From Balneolales bacterium (GTDB lineage: Bacteria; Bacteroidota; Rhodothermia; Balneolales; Natronogracilivirgulaceae): a stretch of DNA of 19,314 bases. Each line of letters starts with the position of its first letter. The first letter of the stretch is position 1. The position numbers and the translations under genes are program-made. Below the pieces are notes generated by a model. The model saw only the letters and a list, made by a program, of their open reading frames with translations, made no database searches and was not told the origin of the DNA. Where the stretch lies: positions 1 to 19,314 of the forward strand of contig SKIC01000301.1 of the NCBI GenBank assembly GCA_007116685.1. Reading direction: 5' to 3'. Below, piece by piece: positions 1 through 7,619 of this stretch.

Positions 1-132
1 GCTGTAGTTTTACTGGCTTTCACGGTTCACGTTTTCCGCATCGTTGCAGGCAAAATCTTTGCCACTGCTATGTTGATGTATGGAAAAGAGCCAAGTTTCA
101 AGGAATTGTGGCAATGGGTGAAGAAGGCGTGA
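1..132 (+). CDS. ABC-2 type transporter permease, C-terminal end (5' partial)
   Basis: An open frame runs from the window edge to a TGA at 130-132 and encodes 43 residues. It starts with a hydrophobic stretch (AVVLLAFTVHVFRIVAG), the end of a membrane helix. It finishes with the cytoplasmic tail MLMYGKEPSFKELWQWVKKA. A last helix followed by a 'LMYGKxPsxKElwxW' tail is a pattern I recall from the C-terminus of NatB/ABC-2 family permeases, which export ions, drugs or lipids with a partner ATPase. The rest of the gene, and presumably the ATPase gene, lie upstream of the window. The family call rests on this short tail only, so the substrate cannot be guessed. Confidence 0.6.
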   Translation, partial: AVVLLAFTVHVFRIVAGKIFATAMLMYGKEPSFKELWQWVKKA

Positions 133-171
133 GTAATAAATTTGATAATGAAAAAATTGTTGACTTCAAGA

Positions 172-200
172 CCTGCCTGCGGCAGGCAGGCCTGCTTGCA
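172..200. repeat. GC-rich palindromic repeat element
   Basis: CCTGCCTGC (172-180) and GCAGGCAGG (182-190) form a perfect 9-bp inverted repeat around one G. The right arm continues into a second near-palindrome, GCAGGCAGGCCTGCTTGC (182-199). This GC-rich block sits in AT-rich intergenic DNA 40 bp after the permease stop. It has no T-run, so it does not look like a classical terminator. It resembles short dispersed intergenic palindromes, but only one copy is visible here. Confidence 0.5.
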
Positions 201-314
201 GAAGGCAAGCTCGAACCCAATGTTTATTTGTAATCAATTGCTTATCCCTTACCCCATAGCACCACATTTACACCTTTTCTTAACGACCATCAAACAAAAA
301 CCTCTTAAAACACA

Positions 315-352
315 AAAGCCTTGAACATCTGGTTAATGACGTTCAAGGCTTT
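315..352 (-). terminator. Rho-independent terminator of tRNA-Val
   Basis: AAAGCCTTGAAC (315-326) pairs perfectly with GTTCAAGGCTTT (341-352) across a 14-nt loop. Read on the minus strand, the stem lies 10 nt downstream of the tRNA discriminator base and is followed by TTTTGTGTTTT. It most likely ends the tRNA transcript. On the plus strand it could also stop read-through from the upstream permease gene, although the T-run there is weaker. Confidence 0.75.
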
Positions 353-361
353 GTAAGATTG

Positions 362-436
362 TGGGCGATATAGGACTCGAACCTATGACTTCCACCTTGT
401 AAGGGTGGCACTCTAAACCAACTGAGTTAATCGCCC
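362..436 (-). tRNA. tRNA-Val (anticodon UAC)
   Basis: The minus strand folds into a full cloverleaf. The acceptor stem is GGGCGAT/ATCGCCC with discriminator A. The D-arm carries the TTGG loop motif. The anticodon stem is CCACC/GGTGG around the loop CTTACAA, which places TAC as the anticodon and so reads valine GUN codons. The T-arm is ATAGG-TTCGAGT-CCTAT. The 3' CCA is not encoded (the template continues ACAAT), so it must be added after transcription. The gene stands alone, with its own promoter and terminator. Confidence 0.97.
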
Positions 437-728
437 TATTTTGTTTAGACTCCAAATATACGACACCTCAATACTTTAAAGCAATAAAAAAAGATAGAAT
501 CTAAAAAAATAACTACCATCCCCTCTAGCCCTTTGGCTACCAATATCTTGCTTAACTAAGTTTAAACACGGTTTTTGCGTTTTTTTTGCACATGTTTTTA
601 TTCTATTTTGATGGTCTGTTTAAAACGCTTATTACACTTTCATTAGTCAATATGGTCGCCAAATAAGTGTTTTTGTGCTCTGTCGTGCTCAACGGCATTT
701 CTCAATTATCCACAAATGTTACGTACGT
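437..728. other. Intergenic region between tRNA-Val and the subtilase gene
   Basis: This 292-bp AT-rich spacer separates two divergent transcription units. Apart from the tRNA promoter I see T-rich runs (about 571-600) and one weak hairpin, TAGCC-CTTT-GGCTA near 525-538. I see no convincing TAnnTTTG box facing the subtilase and no small ORF worth calling. The reading frame of the subtilase extends back to a GTG at 675, but those 18 residues precede the signal peptide and are probably not translated. Confidence 0.5.
453..484 (-). promoter_or_regulatory. Bacteroidota-type promoter for tRNA-Val
   Basis: On the minus strand, TATATTTG (complement of 453-460) matches the Bacteroidota -7 consensus TAnnTTTG exactly. 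A TTG (482-484) lies 21 nt upstream at the -33 position. The -7 box ends 16 nt before the mature tRNA 5' end at 436, leaving room for a short 5' leader. No E. coli-like -35 element is needed to explain it. Confidence 0.65.
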
Positions 729-3700
729 ATGAAAAAATTTACTCTGACAGTAATTCTGTCTGTGCTTGGTATTTCTTTTGCTTTTGCTCAGGAAATCAGC
801 CTGGATGACATCCAAAAAGCGATCCTGGAAGCTCAGGAACGTCACTTTTCTACTCAAGCTACTTTTATTGGTGAAACTCATGAATTGGTTCGCCAGCATA
901 TTAGTCAGGAAGAGCGTAACCGCCTCGAGCCTTTTTTAAGAGCGGTTGTTGCAGACGAACGCCACGGAATCAGCACACTTAGAATGGAGTGGCCGGTTGA
1001 TGATCTCGATTTCGTAACGAAATCCATAGATAATGAACAGTCGTTTGATGTCATTATCCATACAGACTATGCCAGAGAGCTACGTGGTGAGTACAACAGT
1101 TTATTTACAGTAATGCCGGGATTTGTAACAGCTCGAGTTACGGCTTCAGAACTTTCCAGAATGGCTTCAGATAATAGAATTTCTTTTATCGAAACTGGTC
1201 ACATGAACTATCCGGAATTAGATTTAAGCCTTTTTGAAACCGGCGCCCAATACTTATTAAATGGCAGCATCAATAATACTGTTTATGATGGCGAAGGTGC
1301 TATCGTCCTGATTTTTGATACTGGGATGGATATCACTCACCCGGACTTCTTAAACCCTGACAATCCGGAGGAATCACGAGTACTTTACTTGTGGGATGTT
1401 TTACTTAATCCTGTAGGCGACGAAAGCACACCACGTGGCGAACCCGATTGTGGTATTTACGAGTGTGATCTTGATTATGGTGTAGAATACTCGCGCGAAG
1501 AAATCAATGCTGCTCTCCGTGGGGAATTTAACGTACGCTCCAGAGATACAAATGGTCACGGTTCTCACGTTGCGGGTCCGGCTTCTGCCAACGGAGATCG
1601 TTTTCACGGTATTGCTCCCGGTGCTGACCTCATTGTTGTGCGTGGTGGCGCTTCAGGATTTAGTGGAGCAAATATCATAAACGGACTTCATTACGCAAAA
1701 ATGAAATCCAATGAGTTAGGTAAACCCGTGGTAGTAAACTTTAGCTTAGGTGGACATAGCGCAAAAGACGGAACGCGACCTGACGAGCAAGCCATCAATT
1801 ACTACTCACAAAATCCGGGTTATGTTGTTGTAAACTCAGCAGGAAACAGCGGTGGGAATTTTATGCACAGCGAACACATCATTGCTCCCGGAGAATCCTC
1901 ATCCATCACAATAAGAGTTGCCGAATACGATCCCCAGGGTGGCGCTGGTAATGATTTCTTTCAAATGGACGCTTACACTGCCAGTGGGAATCCTGCTATT
2001 AATGTAACAGCCAGCTCTCCAAATGGAGCAATTACTGACTTAACATTTCTTAATCCCGCTGCCCTTGAATCATCCGTTGATACACTTCGGGATTCATCAG
2101 ATGGATCCTTATACATATCCAATTCTACGCTAACGAATGGAGACCGCGGGTTTTTCTTTCAAATTTGGGATAGGCAAGCTGCCAACACACCTGCAGTTGG
2201 AGATTGGGAATTTACTTTTGACAATGTTAGTGACGAAGAAGTTCGTATCAATGCTTTTCTTTTTCGCACTTCTCAAAGTATGGGAGCTACCCGAAAAGTT
2301 GGTGGAGACAATCGCATGACCGTAACCTCTCCTGCTAATGCCGAATTGGGCATTACAGTTGGAAATTACATGTCGAAAATTAACTGGTTGAACTTCGAGA
2401 ATATCAGTTATCAGTTTAACAATACCGTTCAAGGCGATATCGCTTCTTCTAGTAGTAGAGGTCCAACTCGGGATTATCGTGAAAAGCCAGATATTGCAGC
2501 TCCGGGATTCGTAATTATGTCTTCCTACTCAGCAAGTTCAAGCAGGGGTGCTCCTTTTGTTGCACCCGGTGAGCAACACGTGGGATTGACCGGAACAAGT
2601 ATGGCGGCACCGCATGTGACCGGAGCAGTGGCAGTTTTGCTTGGTATCAATCCTGAATTGACGGCAACAGAAATTAACGACTTACTCAGAGAAGCCGCCC
2701 GCCAGGATAGTTTTACCGGCAACGAAGAATGGAGTGAAACCTGGGGAACCGGTAAAATGGATTTATTGACTGCTGCTTTAATGCTGCTGGACGAAGATTT
2801 GGATTTCGAAAGAGAGCGTATTCAGCATCATGATAGATTAAGTCCTAATGCGGGCCCTGTTCGAATTAGCGGATTTCAACAAGCTGCTATGAAATTTAGC
2901 CCCTCTTTTGATGGCGTTGCTTCTCATGCGTTTTTACACACTCATGAAATTGTTCGTGGCGAAGGAAATCTGATTGTTTCTCTTCGTTCATCTGTGGATG
3001 GCGAGCCCGGTGGTCTGCTTGGCAAGGAAATTCATGTGCCTTTGTCCCGAATTCAGGATATGTACCTCAATCACTTCGATATTTCTTCTAATGGTGTAGA
3101 ATTAACAGCCGGTGAAGAATATTTCGTGACCTTCCGATTTGATCATCCCGATTCTGAAATGACTATCCTTACAGATAATGGGGCAAATGCAACCGATAAT
3201 TCTATGATCTTTACAGGAGCAGGATGGGCAACAGTAGGCGGAGCCACTTCCCGTGAATTAGTATCTGCGGTGGAAGTATCGCGTGGACTATTGGAAGGTA
3301 TACCTGCAAGCGCCGGAAGTATGGTGCAGTTTATTAACACCACAAACCAAGCCTTCGATTTCGTTTTGGATGGCAATACTGTTGCTTCTGATGTAATCGG
3401 TGGCACATCCTTCCTGGATGTTACTTCTGGCGAAACACTCTCGTTTTCAGTATTTGAAGCAGGAACCGAAACTGAAGCTTTTGAAGCCAACATAAGTCTG
3501 GACCCAAGCGTCAGAAAACAATTCATTCTGGCTGATTACGATGATGAACTCACGTTTATCAAAGTTCCGGTACCGGCAGGACTTGACATCTCTTCCGGAG
3601 CATTACTATCCGTAGTAAACGTAAGTGATGTTGCTTCTCTAAATTTGGTAATTGATGGAGATGATGAAGTGTTGGGTCCATTTGAATCACTTGCCCCAAG

Positions 3701-4874
3701 CAGCACATTTAGCGCTGAGGCAATAAATTCTGTTTTCGAATTTTCTGATGCAGATAGCGGTGCTGAATTTGCGGCTTTTGCCCCACAGTTACCATTATTT
3801 GACAGAGAATTTGTTTCTGTTTTAGTAACCGGTTCAGACGAGCCAAGATTAATTTTGGCTGGTTCCAGCGGACGAGTAACTGAGCGCAGTGTTTACGAGG
3901 CCGGTACGGCTCTGGTACAGATAATCCATAATGCAAATGATACCAGAAGAGAGGAAGTAGCCATTTCTCTTAATGGTGAAGTTGTAATTGAAGAACTGGC
4001 TTTCCGTACGGCCACGCCCTATTTAGAAATCCCTGCGAATATTGGAATAGATTTGAGTATTCTGACTTCTGCTTCCGGATTTTCTTTCCTGGATGTTAGC
4101 ACAGAACTGGAGGCAGATAAACGCTATGTGATTGTAGCCAATGGAATTGCTACCAATAATCATGCAGACAATCCCGAAGGAATTGATAACAGTTTCGGAT
4201 TAATGGTGATTGAAAAAGATCGAATCCTGGCAAATAATGCTACCGAAACAGATTTTATTTTTGTGCACGGTGGTACTGATGCGCCAACAGTTCAACTTTT
4301 TGAGCAGGGTTCTAATGAATCACTGGGTACTTTATCCTATGGTCAGTTTAGCCCATACATAAGCATTACACCTCAAGCCAGTACGGTAATGGAGTTACGT
4401 ACCGTTGATGGTGACTTGGCTGCGCGTTTCGTGGTTGACCTGGAAACCGTAACCGGAGAAGCGGGTGTATTGCTTGCAAATGGTTTTGTTAACCCAAACC
4501 AAAACAGAAATGGCGACGAATTGGATTTGATGTTCGTAGCATCTGACGGCGAAGTCATCATGTCCAGAAATGTGACTTCTGCGGATGATTCTGAAGATTT
4601 TGGATTACCAACTGAGTTTGCTCTAAAAGCCAACTATCCGAATCCATTCAACCCAACTACTACCATTTCCTATCAACTGCCTGAAGCGAGTCATGTTCAA
4701 ATTACGGTTTATGATATGCTTGGTAGAAGAGTTGCTGTTCTGGTGAATGAAGAAATTCAAGCCGGTGTACACAACACACAATTTGACGCTTCTCGTTTGG
4801 CTTCTGGAATGTACCTGTACAGATTACAAGCAGGTTCATTTACAGAAACACGAAAAATGATGCTTATCAAATAG
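729..4874 (+). CDS. Secreted S8 subtilisin-like serine protease with DUF4397-like modules and T9SS sorting domain
   Basis: The 1381-residue product starts at ATG 729, which places a Sec signal peptide at the N-terminus (MKKFTLTVILSVLGISFAFA, cleavage before QEIS). A pro-region (about 25-185) precedes the catalytic domain. Catalytic residues are Asp197 (IFDTGMDITHPDF), His277 (NGHGSHVAG) and Ser624 (GTSMAAPHV), with oxyanion Asn373 (NSAGNSGG). The LYLWD...YGVEYSREEINAAL region and a ~185-residue beta-rich insert between Asn373 and Ser624 resemble the clostridial Csp/Bacteroidota branch of S8 rather than classical subtilisin. A beta-rich domain (about 700-855) and four tandem DUF4397-like modules (starting near 863, 955, 1058, 1172) follow. 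The T9SS type-A domain occupies about 1292-1381 (NYPNPFNPTTTISY ... RKMMLIK). The only cysteines are C241 and C246. Probable role: exported or surface-attached protease; substrate unknown. Confidence 0.92.
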   Translation: MKKFTLTVILSVLGISFAFAQEISLDDIQKAILEAQERHFSTQATFIGETHELVRQHISQEERNRLEPFLRAVVADERHGISTLRMEWPVDDLDFVTKSIDNEQSFDVIIHTDYARELRGEYNSLFTVMPGFVTARVTASELSRMASDNRISFIETGHMNYPELDLSLFETGAQYLLNGSINNTVYDGEGAIVLIFDTGMDITHPDFLNPDNPEESRVLYLWDVLLNPVGDESTPRGEPDCGIYECDLDYGVEYSREEINAALRGEFNVRSRDTNGHGSHVAGPASANGDRFHGIAPGADLIVVRGGASGFSGANIINGLHYAKMKSNELGKPVVVNFSLGGHSAKDGTRPDEQAINYYSQNPGYVVVNSAGNSGGNFMHSEHIIAPGESSSITIRVAEYDPQGGAGNDFFQMDAYTASGNPAINVTASSPNGAITDLTFLNPAALESSVDTLRDSSDGSLYISNSTLTNGDRGFFFQIWDRQAANTPAVGDWEFTFDNVSDEEVRINAFLFRTSQSMGATRKVGGDNRMTVTSPANAELGITVGNYMSKINWLNFENISYQFNNTVQGDIASSSSRGPTRDYREKPDIAAPGFVIMSSYSASSSRGAPFVAPGEQHVGLTGTSMAAPHVTGAVAVLLGINPELTATEINDLLREAARQDSFTGNEEWSETWGTGKMDLLTAALMLLDEDLDFERERIQHHDRLSPNAGPVRISGFQQAAMKFSPSFDGVASHAFLHTHEIVRGEGNLIVSLRSSVDGEPGGLLGKEIHVPLSRIQDMYLNHFDISSNGVELTAGEEYFVTFRFDHPDSEMTILTDNGANATDNSMIFTGAGWATVGGATSRELVSAVEVSRGLLEGIPASAGSMVQFINTTNQAFDFVLDGNTVASDVIGGTSFLDVTSGETLSFSVFEAGTETEAFEANISLDPSVRKQFILADYDDELTFIKVPVPAGLDISSGALLSVVNVSDVASLNLVIDGDDEVLGPFESLAPSSTFSAEAINSVFEFSDADSGAEFAAFAPQLPLFDREFVSVLVTGSDEPRLILAGSSGRVTERSVYEAGTALVQIIHNANDTRREEVAISLNGEVVIEELAFRTATPYLEIPANIGIDLSILTSASGFSFLDVSTELEADKRYVIVANGIATNNHADNPEGIDNSFGLMVIEKDRILANNATETDFIFVHGGTDAPTVQLFEQGSNESLGTLSYGQFSPYISITPQASTVMELRTVDGDLAARFVVDLETVTGEAGVLLANGFVNPNQNRNGDELDLMFVASDGEVIMSRNVTSADDSEDFGLPTEFALKANYPNPFNPTTTISYQLPEASHVQITVYDMLGRRVAVLVNEEIQAGVHNTQFDASRLASGMYLYRLQAGSFTETRKMMLIK

Positions 4875-4905
4875 GCTCTTTCGCTAAAACTAGTTTCTTA
4901 AAACA

Positions 4906-4943
4906 AAAAAACCTGTCAGTTAATGAAAACTGACAGGTTTTTT
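4906..4943. terminator. Bidirectional terminator between the subtilase and coiled-coil genes
   Basis: AAAAAACCTGTCAGT (4906-4920) pairs perfectly with ACTGACAGGTTTTTT (4929-4943) across the 8-nt loop TAATGAAA. The A-run on the left and T-run on the right make it work on both strands. It lies 31 bp after the subtilase stop and 24 bp beyond the stop of the convergent coiled-coil gene. Confidence 0.9.
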
Positions 4944-4967
4944 TATTTGGAGTATGTTGATAAGGTT

Positions 4968-5246
4968 TTAGGTCAGATTGTCCATGATATTCTTAATCCC
5001 CTTATCAATTTCATTTACTGATTTCTTGAGACTTTCATGGAAGCCATCCCATACCTGTTCTGTGGCTCCTTCTAATTCTTCAATTTTTGCAGTTGCATCT
5101 TCATACTGCTTCTCTAACTCGGTCACTTTTTCCTCCAATTTTTCACGTTTATCTGCACTTGCATTTTCAAGCTCTTTTCGTAATTCGGTAATTTTACCGG
5201 GAATTTTGTGCATTGCTTCATTTATTTCATCAGCATTCTTATCCAT
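4968..5246 (-). CDS. Small charged coiled-coil protein of unknown function
   Basis: The product is a 92-residue hydrophilic protein rich in Glu and Lys. Residues about 15-75 show continuous heptad-like spacing of hydrophobics (ITELRKELENASADKREKLE, then VTELEKQYEDATAKIEELE), predicting a long alpha-helical coiled coil. The C-terminus (SVNEIDKGIKNIMDNL) is a second amphipathic helix. There is no signal peptide, membrane segment or Cys, so it is probably cytosolic. I do not recognise a specific family; similar small coiled-coil proteins are often stress-related or structural, but nothing here proves that. It lies 104 bp downstream of argJ on the same strand and may be its own unit. An antisense frame of similar length overlaps it, but its sequence (Ser/Phe-rich) looks like a shadow. 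ATG 5246 has no Shine-Dalgarno, as for many genes here. Confidence 0.7.
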   Translation of the reverse strand: MDKNADEINEAMHKIPGKITELRKELENASADKREKLEEKVTELEKQYEDATAKIEELEGATEQVWDGFHESLKKSVNEIDKGIKNIMDNLT

Positions 5247-5350
5247 AATATGAAAATAGTTTAATTCTTAAGTTGTTGATTATATTTACAAAACGAAAGA
5301 ACCTATCATTTCATTCCATAGGCAAAATCAATTCAAAAAGAGGCAAAAAG

Positions 5351-6556
5351 TTAGGTGGTATATTCAGCGTTTATACGCACATACTCGTAAGAAAAGTCAG
5401 ATCCCCAGCCCGTAGCTTCGGCTTCTCCGGCTTGTAAATCCAATATTATTATGATGTGCGTTGAGCGCATCATCTGCTTTACCTGTGTGAGGTTTTTCTC
5501 TATCGGCTGACCATTTTCCAATAATGCAACCTTCTTTTTTGTTTTGAGCCAAAGATTGGTCTTATCAGGATCAAAATCTGCGCCTGACCTACCTGCAGCG
5601 GCAATAATTCTCCCCCAGTTTGGGTCTCTTCCAAACATAGCGGTTTTCACAAGAGCCGAGTTTGAAATAGTCCGCACACATTTTCGGGCTTCTTCTACCG
5701 TTTTTGCACCTGTAACCTTGTATTCGATGAATTTTGTGGAACCTTCTCCATCCGAAACAATCAACTTGGCTAAGTTTTCGCAAATTTGATGTAATTGAGC
5801 GTAGAAAAGTTTGTAGCCCTCATCATTAGCATCGGTGATTTCCTTATTTCCGGCCATTCCGTTACAAAGAACTGCAAGCATATCATTGGTGGATGTGTCT
5901 CCATCCACGGTAATCATATTAAAAGTGGCTTCGGTAATTTCCTTGAGGGCTTTATCCAGTAATTCTGGAGAGATCGCAATATCACTAACGATAAATCCCA
6001 GCATAGTGCCCATATTCGGATGAATCATCCCTGAGCCTTTTGCTACTCCGCCCATGCGTACGGAAACACCATCCAAATCAAATTCCGAGTATTCTTCTTT
6101 GGGGAAAGTATCCGTTGTCAAAATAGCATTTGCAAAAAGTGAGGCAGCAACTCTTCTATCCGTTACCTTCTTCACACTATCCTTGATACCCTGAACTACT
6201 TTTTCAGTAGGGAATGTTCGTCCAATTACACCTGTAGAGGCAATAACGACCATATCCTCAGATATTTGAAAGGCTTCAGCAGCAGCCTTGACCATAGCTT
6301 CTGCGCCTTCACGACCTTGTTTACCGGTACAGGCATTTGCATTTCCGGCATTAACCGCTACCACCTGCGATTTTCCCGGCCAGTTCCGCTCCATCATCAA
6401 TTTGATGGGTTCTGCTTTTACAATATTTCTGGTAAACACACAGGCTGTACTTGCGGGTACTTTCGAATAAATAAGCCCTAAATCTCTTCTCTTGGATTTT
6501 ATGCCTGTATGAGTTCCCCAAAAAGTGAACCCCCGAACATTTGTGACGGTCTTCAT
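5351..6556 (-). CDS. argJ: Bifunctional glutamate N-acetyltransferase/ornithine acetyltransferase ArgJ
   Basis: ArgJ moves the acetyl group from N-acetylornithine to glutamate, yielding ornithine and regenerating N-acetylglutamate; bifunctional members can also use acetyl-CoA. The 401-residue length is typical. The precursor self-cleaves before a nucleophilic threonine, here Thr184 in KGSGMIHPNMGTMLGF (173-188), giving alpha and beta chains. The STGVIG motif (107-112) supplies the expected oxyanion-hole residues. The C-terminus YVRINAEYTT is the family's usual ending. The more common NMATML is NMGTML here, a mild change that keeps Thr. It is the last gene of the argBDCJ block, 22 bp after argC, with no terminator between. 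Sequence alone does not show whether it is bifunctional or only an ornithine acetyltransferase. Confidence 0.95.
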   Translation of the reverse strand: MKTVTNVRGFTFWGTHTGIKSKRRDLGLIYSKVPASTACVFTRNIVKAEPIKLMMERNWPGKSQVVAVNAGNANACTGKQGREGAEAMVKAAAEAFQISEDMVVIASTGVIGRTFPTEKVVQGIKDSVKKVTDRRVAASLFANAILTTDTFPKEEYSEFDLDGVSVRMGGVAKGSGMIHPNMGTMLGFIVSDIAISPELLDKALKEITEATFNMITVDGDTSTNDMLAVLCNGMAGNKEITDANDEGYKLFYAQLHQICENLAKLIVSDGEGSTKFIEYKVTGAKTVEEARKCVRTISNSALVKTAMFGRDPNWGRIIAAAGRSGADFDPDKTNLWLKTKKKVALLENGQPIEKNLTQVKQMMRSTHIIIILDLQAGEAEATGWGSDFSYEYVRINAEYTT

Positions 6557-6578
6557 AATTATGTTTTACACTATTTCT

Positions 6579-7610
6579 TTAAGGATACAAGGGTGTTTGA
6601 TGCAGACCCGAAGTTTCTTCAAATCCGAACATGATATTCATATTCTGAACAGCCTGTCCGGCAGCTCCTTTTACCATATTATCGATACAAGATACGGTTA
6701 TGATGTGTCCGGTTCGCTTATCCAATTTGAAGAAAATATCGCAAAAATTTGATCCACGAATATGATTTAATTCCGGCGGCGCATCAACTAAGCGCACAAA
6801 GGGTTCATTTCCGTAGTAATTTTCGTAAATATTCTGGATATGCTCTTCTTCTATGTCGGTAGTAAGAATACCGTAACATGTTGCTAAAATCCCTCTGCTG
6901 ACGGGCAATAAATGCGGGGTAAATTGAATTCTGGGCTCCACACCACTGTATCGTAAAGCCACATCCTGCATTTCCGGTGTATGGCGATGTGTTGCTATTC
7001 CATACGCAGAAAAATTATCGTTGACCACAGGATAGTGCGTGTTCGGTTTGGCATGTGCGCCGGCACCTGTTACGCCTGATTTCGCATCCACAAAAATATG
7101 CCCGGCATCAATGATATCCTCTTTTATGAGTGGCACTAATGGAAGTATGGCAGAGGTAGGATAACATCCCGGATTTGCAACCAGAACGGCATCACGAATA
7201 TCCTCACGAAACAACTCCGGTAAGCCATACACTGCTTGGGTATAGGCCTCAGGAAATACATGCTCTCTGGGATACCAGGTATTGTATAAGTCCGGCGAAC
7301 TCAGGCGAAAATCCCCCGAAAGGTCAATAATTCGGGTACTTTCCAAACCTGCTTTTTTGACGAAATCCATGGAAATACCATGAGGCAAGCCTAAAAAAAC
7401 GACATCAAATTCAGCTGGATTCAATTCATCTGTTGACGAAAGTGTGATATCCAAAATCCCTTTGAAATGAGGATAGATACTTGTTACATGAGCGCCGGCT
7501 TTACTATTTGATGTGACCGCTGCAATCTCTACGTGCTCGTGTTGAGCCAACAGTTTTAATAACTCCAAGCCCGTATATCCTGTGGCTCCAACTATGGCTA
7601 CTTTAATCAT
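6579..7610 (-). CDS. argC: N-acetyl-gamma-glutamyl-phosphate reductase ArgC
   Basis: This enzyme reduces N-acetyl-glutamyl-5-phosphate to the semialdehyde with NADPH, the third step of ornithine synthesis. The 343-residue product has an N-terminal Rossmann motif (VAIVGATGYTGLELLKLL, 4-21). Catalytic Cys149 lies in ANPGCYPT, and the THRHTPEM segment carries the family's conserved His. Length is normal for the long ArgC type. The start is well supported: minus-strand AAGGA overlaps the argD stop codon and sits about 6 nt upstream of ATG 7610, one of the few clear Shine-Dalgarno sites in the window. The gap to argD is 9 bp, indicating co-transcription and possible translational coupling. Confidence 0.96.
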   Translation of the reverse strand: MIKVAIVGATGYTGLELLKLLAQHEHVEIAAVTSNSKAGAHVTSIYPHFKGILDITLSSTDELNPAEFDVVFLGLPHGISMDFVKKAGLESTRIIDLSGDFRLSSPDLYNTWYPREHVFPEAYTQAVYGLPELFREDIRDAVLVANPGCYPTSAILPLVPLIKEDIIDAGHIFVDAKSGVTGAGAHAKPNTHYPVVNDNFSAYGIATHRHTPEMQDVALRYSGVEPRIQFTPHLLPVSRGILATCYGILTTDIEEEHIQNIYENYYGNEPFVRLVDAPPELNHIRGSNFCDIFFKLDKRTGHIITVSCIDNMVKGAAGQAVQNMNIMFGFEETSGLHQTPLYP

Positions 7611-7619
7611 AATATATCC

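Noticed and set aside
142..324. 60-codon plus-strand ORF after the permease gene
   Set aside because: It runs through the GC palindrome and into the tRNA terminator stem, has no recognisable protein features, and looks like chance.
675..728. GTG start adding 18 residues to the subtilase
   Set aside because: The extension (MLCRAQRHFSIIHKCYVR) would sit in front of a textbook signal peptide that begins at ATG 729.
2130..2432. 100-codon minus-strand ORF inside the subtilase
   Set aside because: It is a shadow of a conserved, clearly coding plus-strand domain; several similar antisense frames in both giant genes were dismissed for the same reason.
4978..5253. Plus-strand 91-codon ORF antisense to the coiled-coil gene
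   Set aside because: It mirrors the Glu/Lys heptads as a Ser/Phe-rich sequence, has no family features, and would begin inside the region after the bidirectional terminator; the minus frame is the plausible protein.
5302..5322. Possible terminator after argJ (CCTAT...ATAGG then a T-rich stretch on the minus strand)
   Set aside because: The stem is only 5 bp with an 11-nt loop and an interrupted T-run; not strong enough to call.
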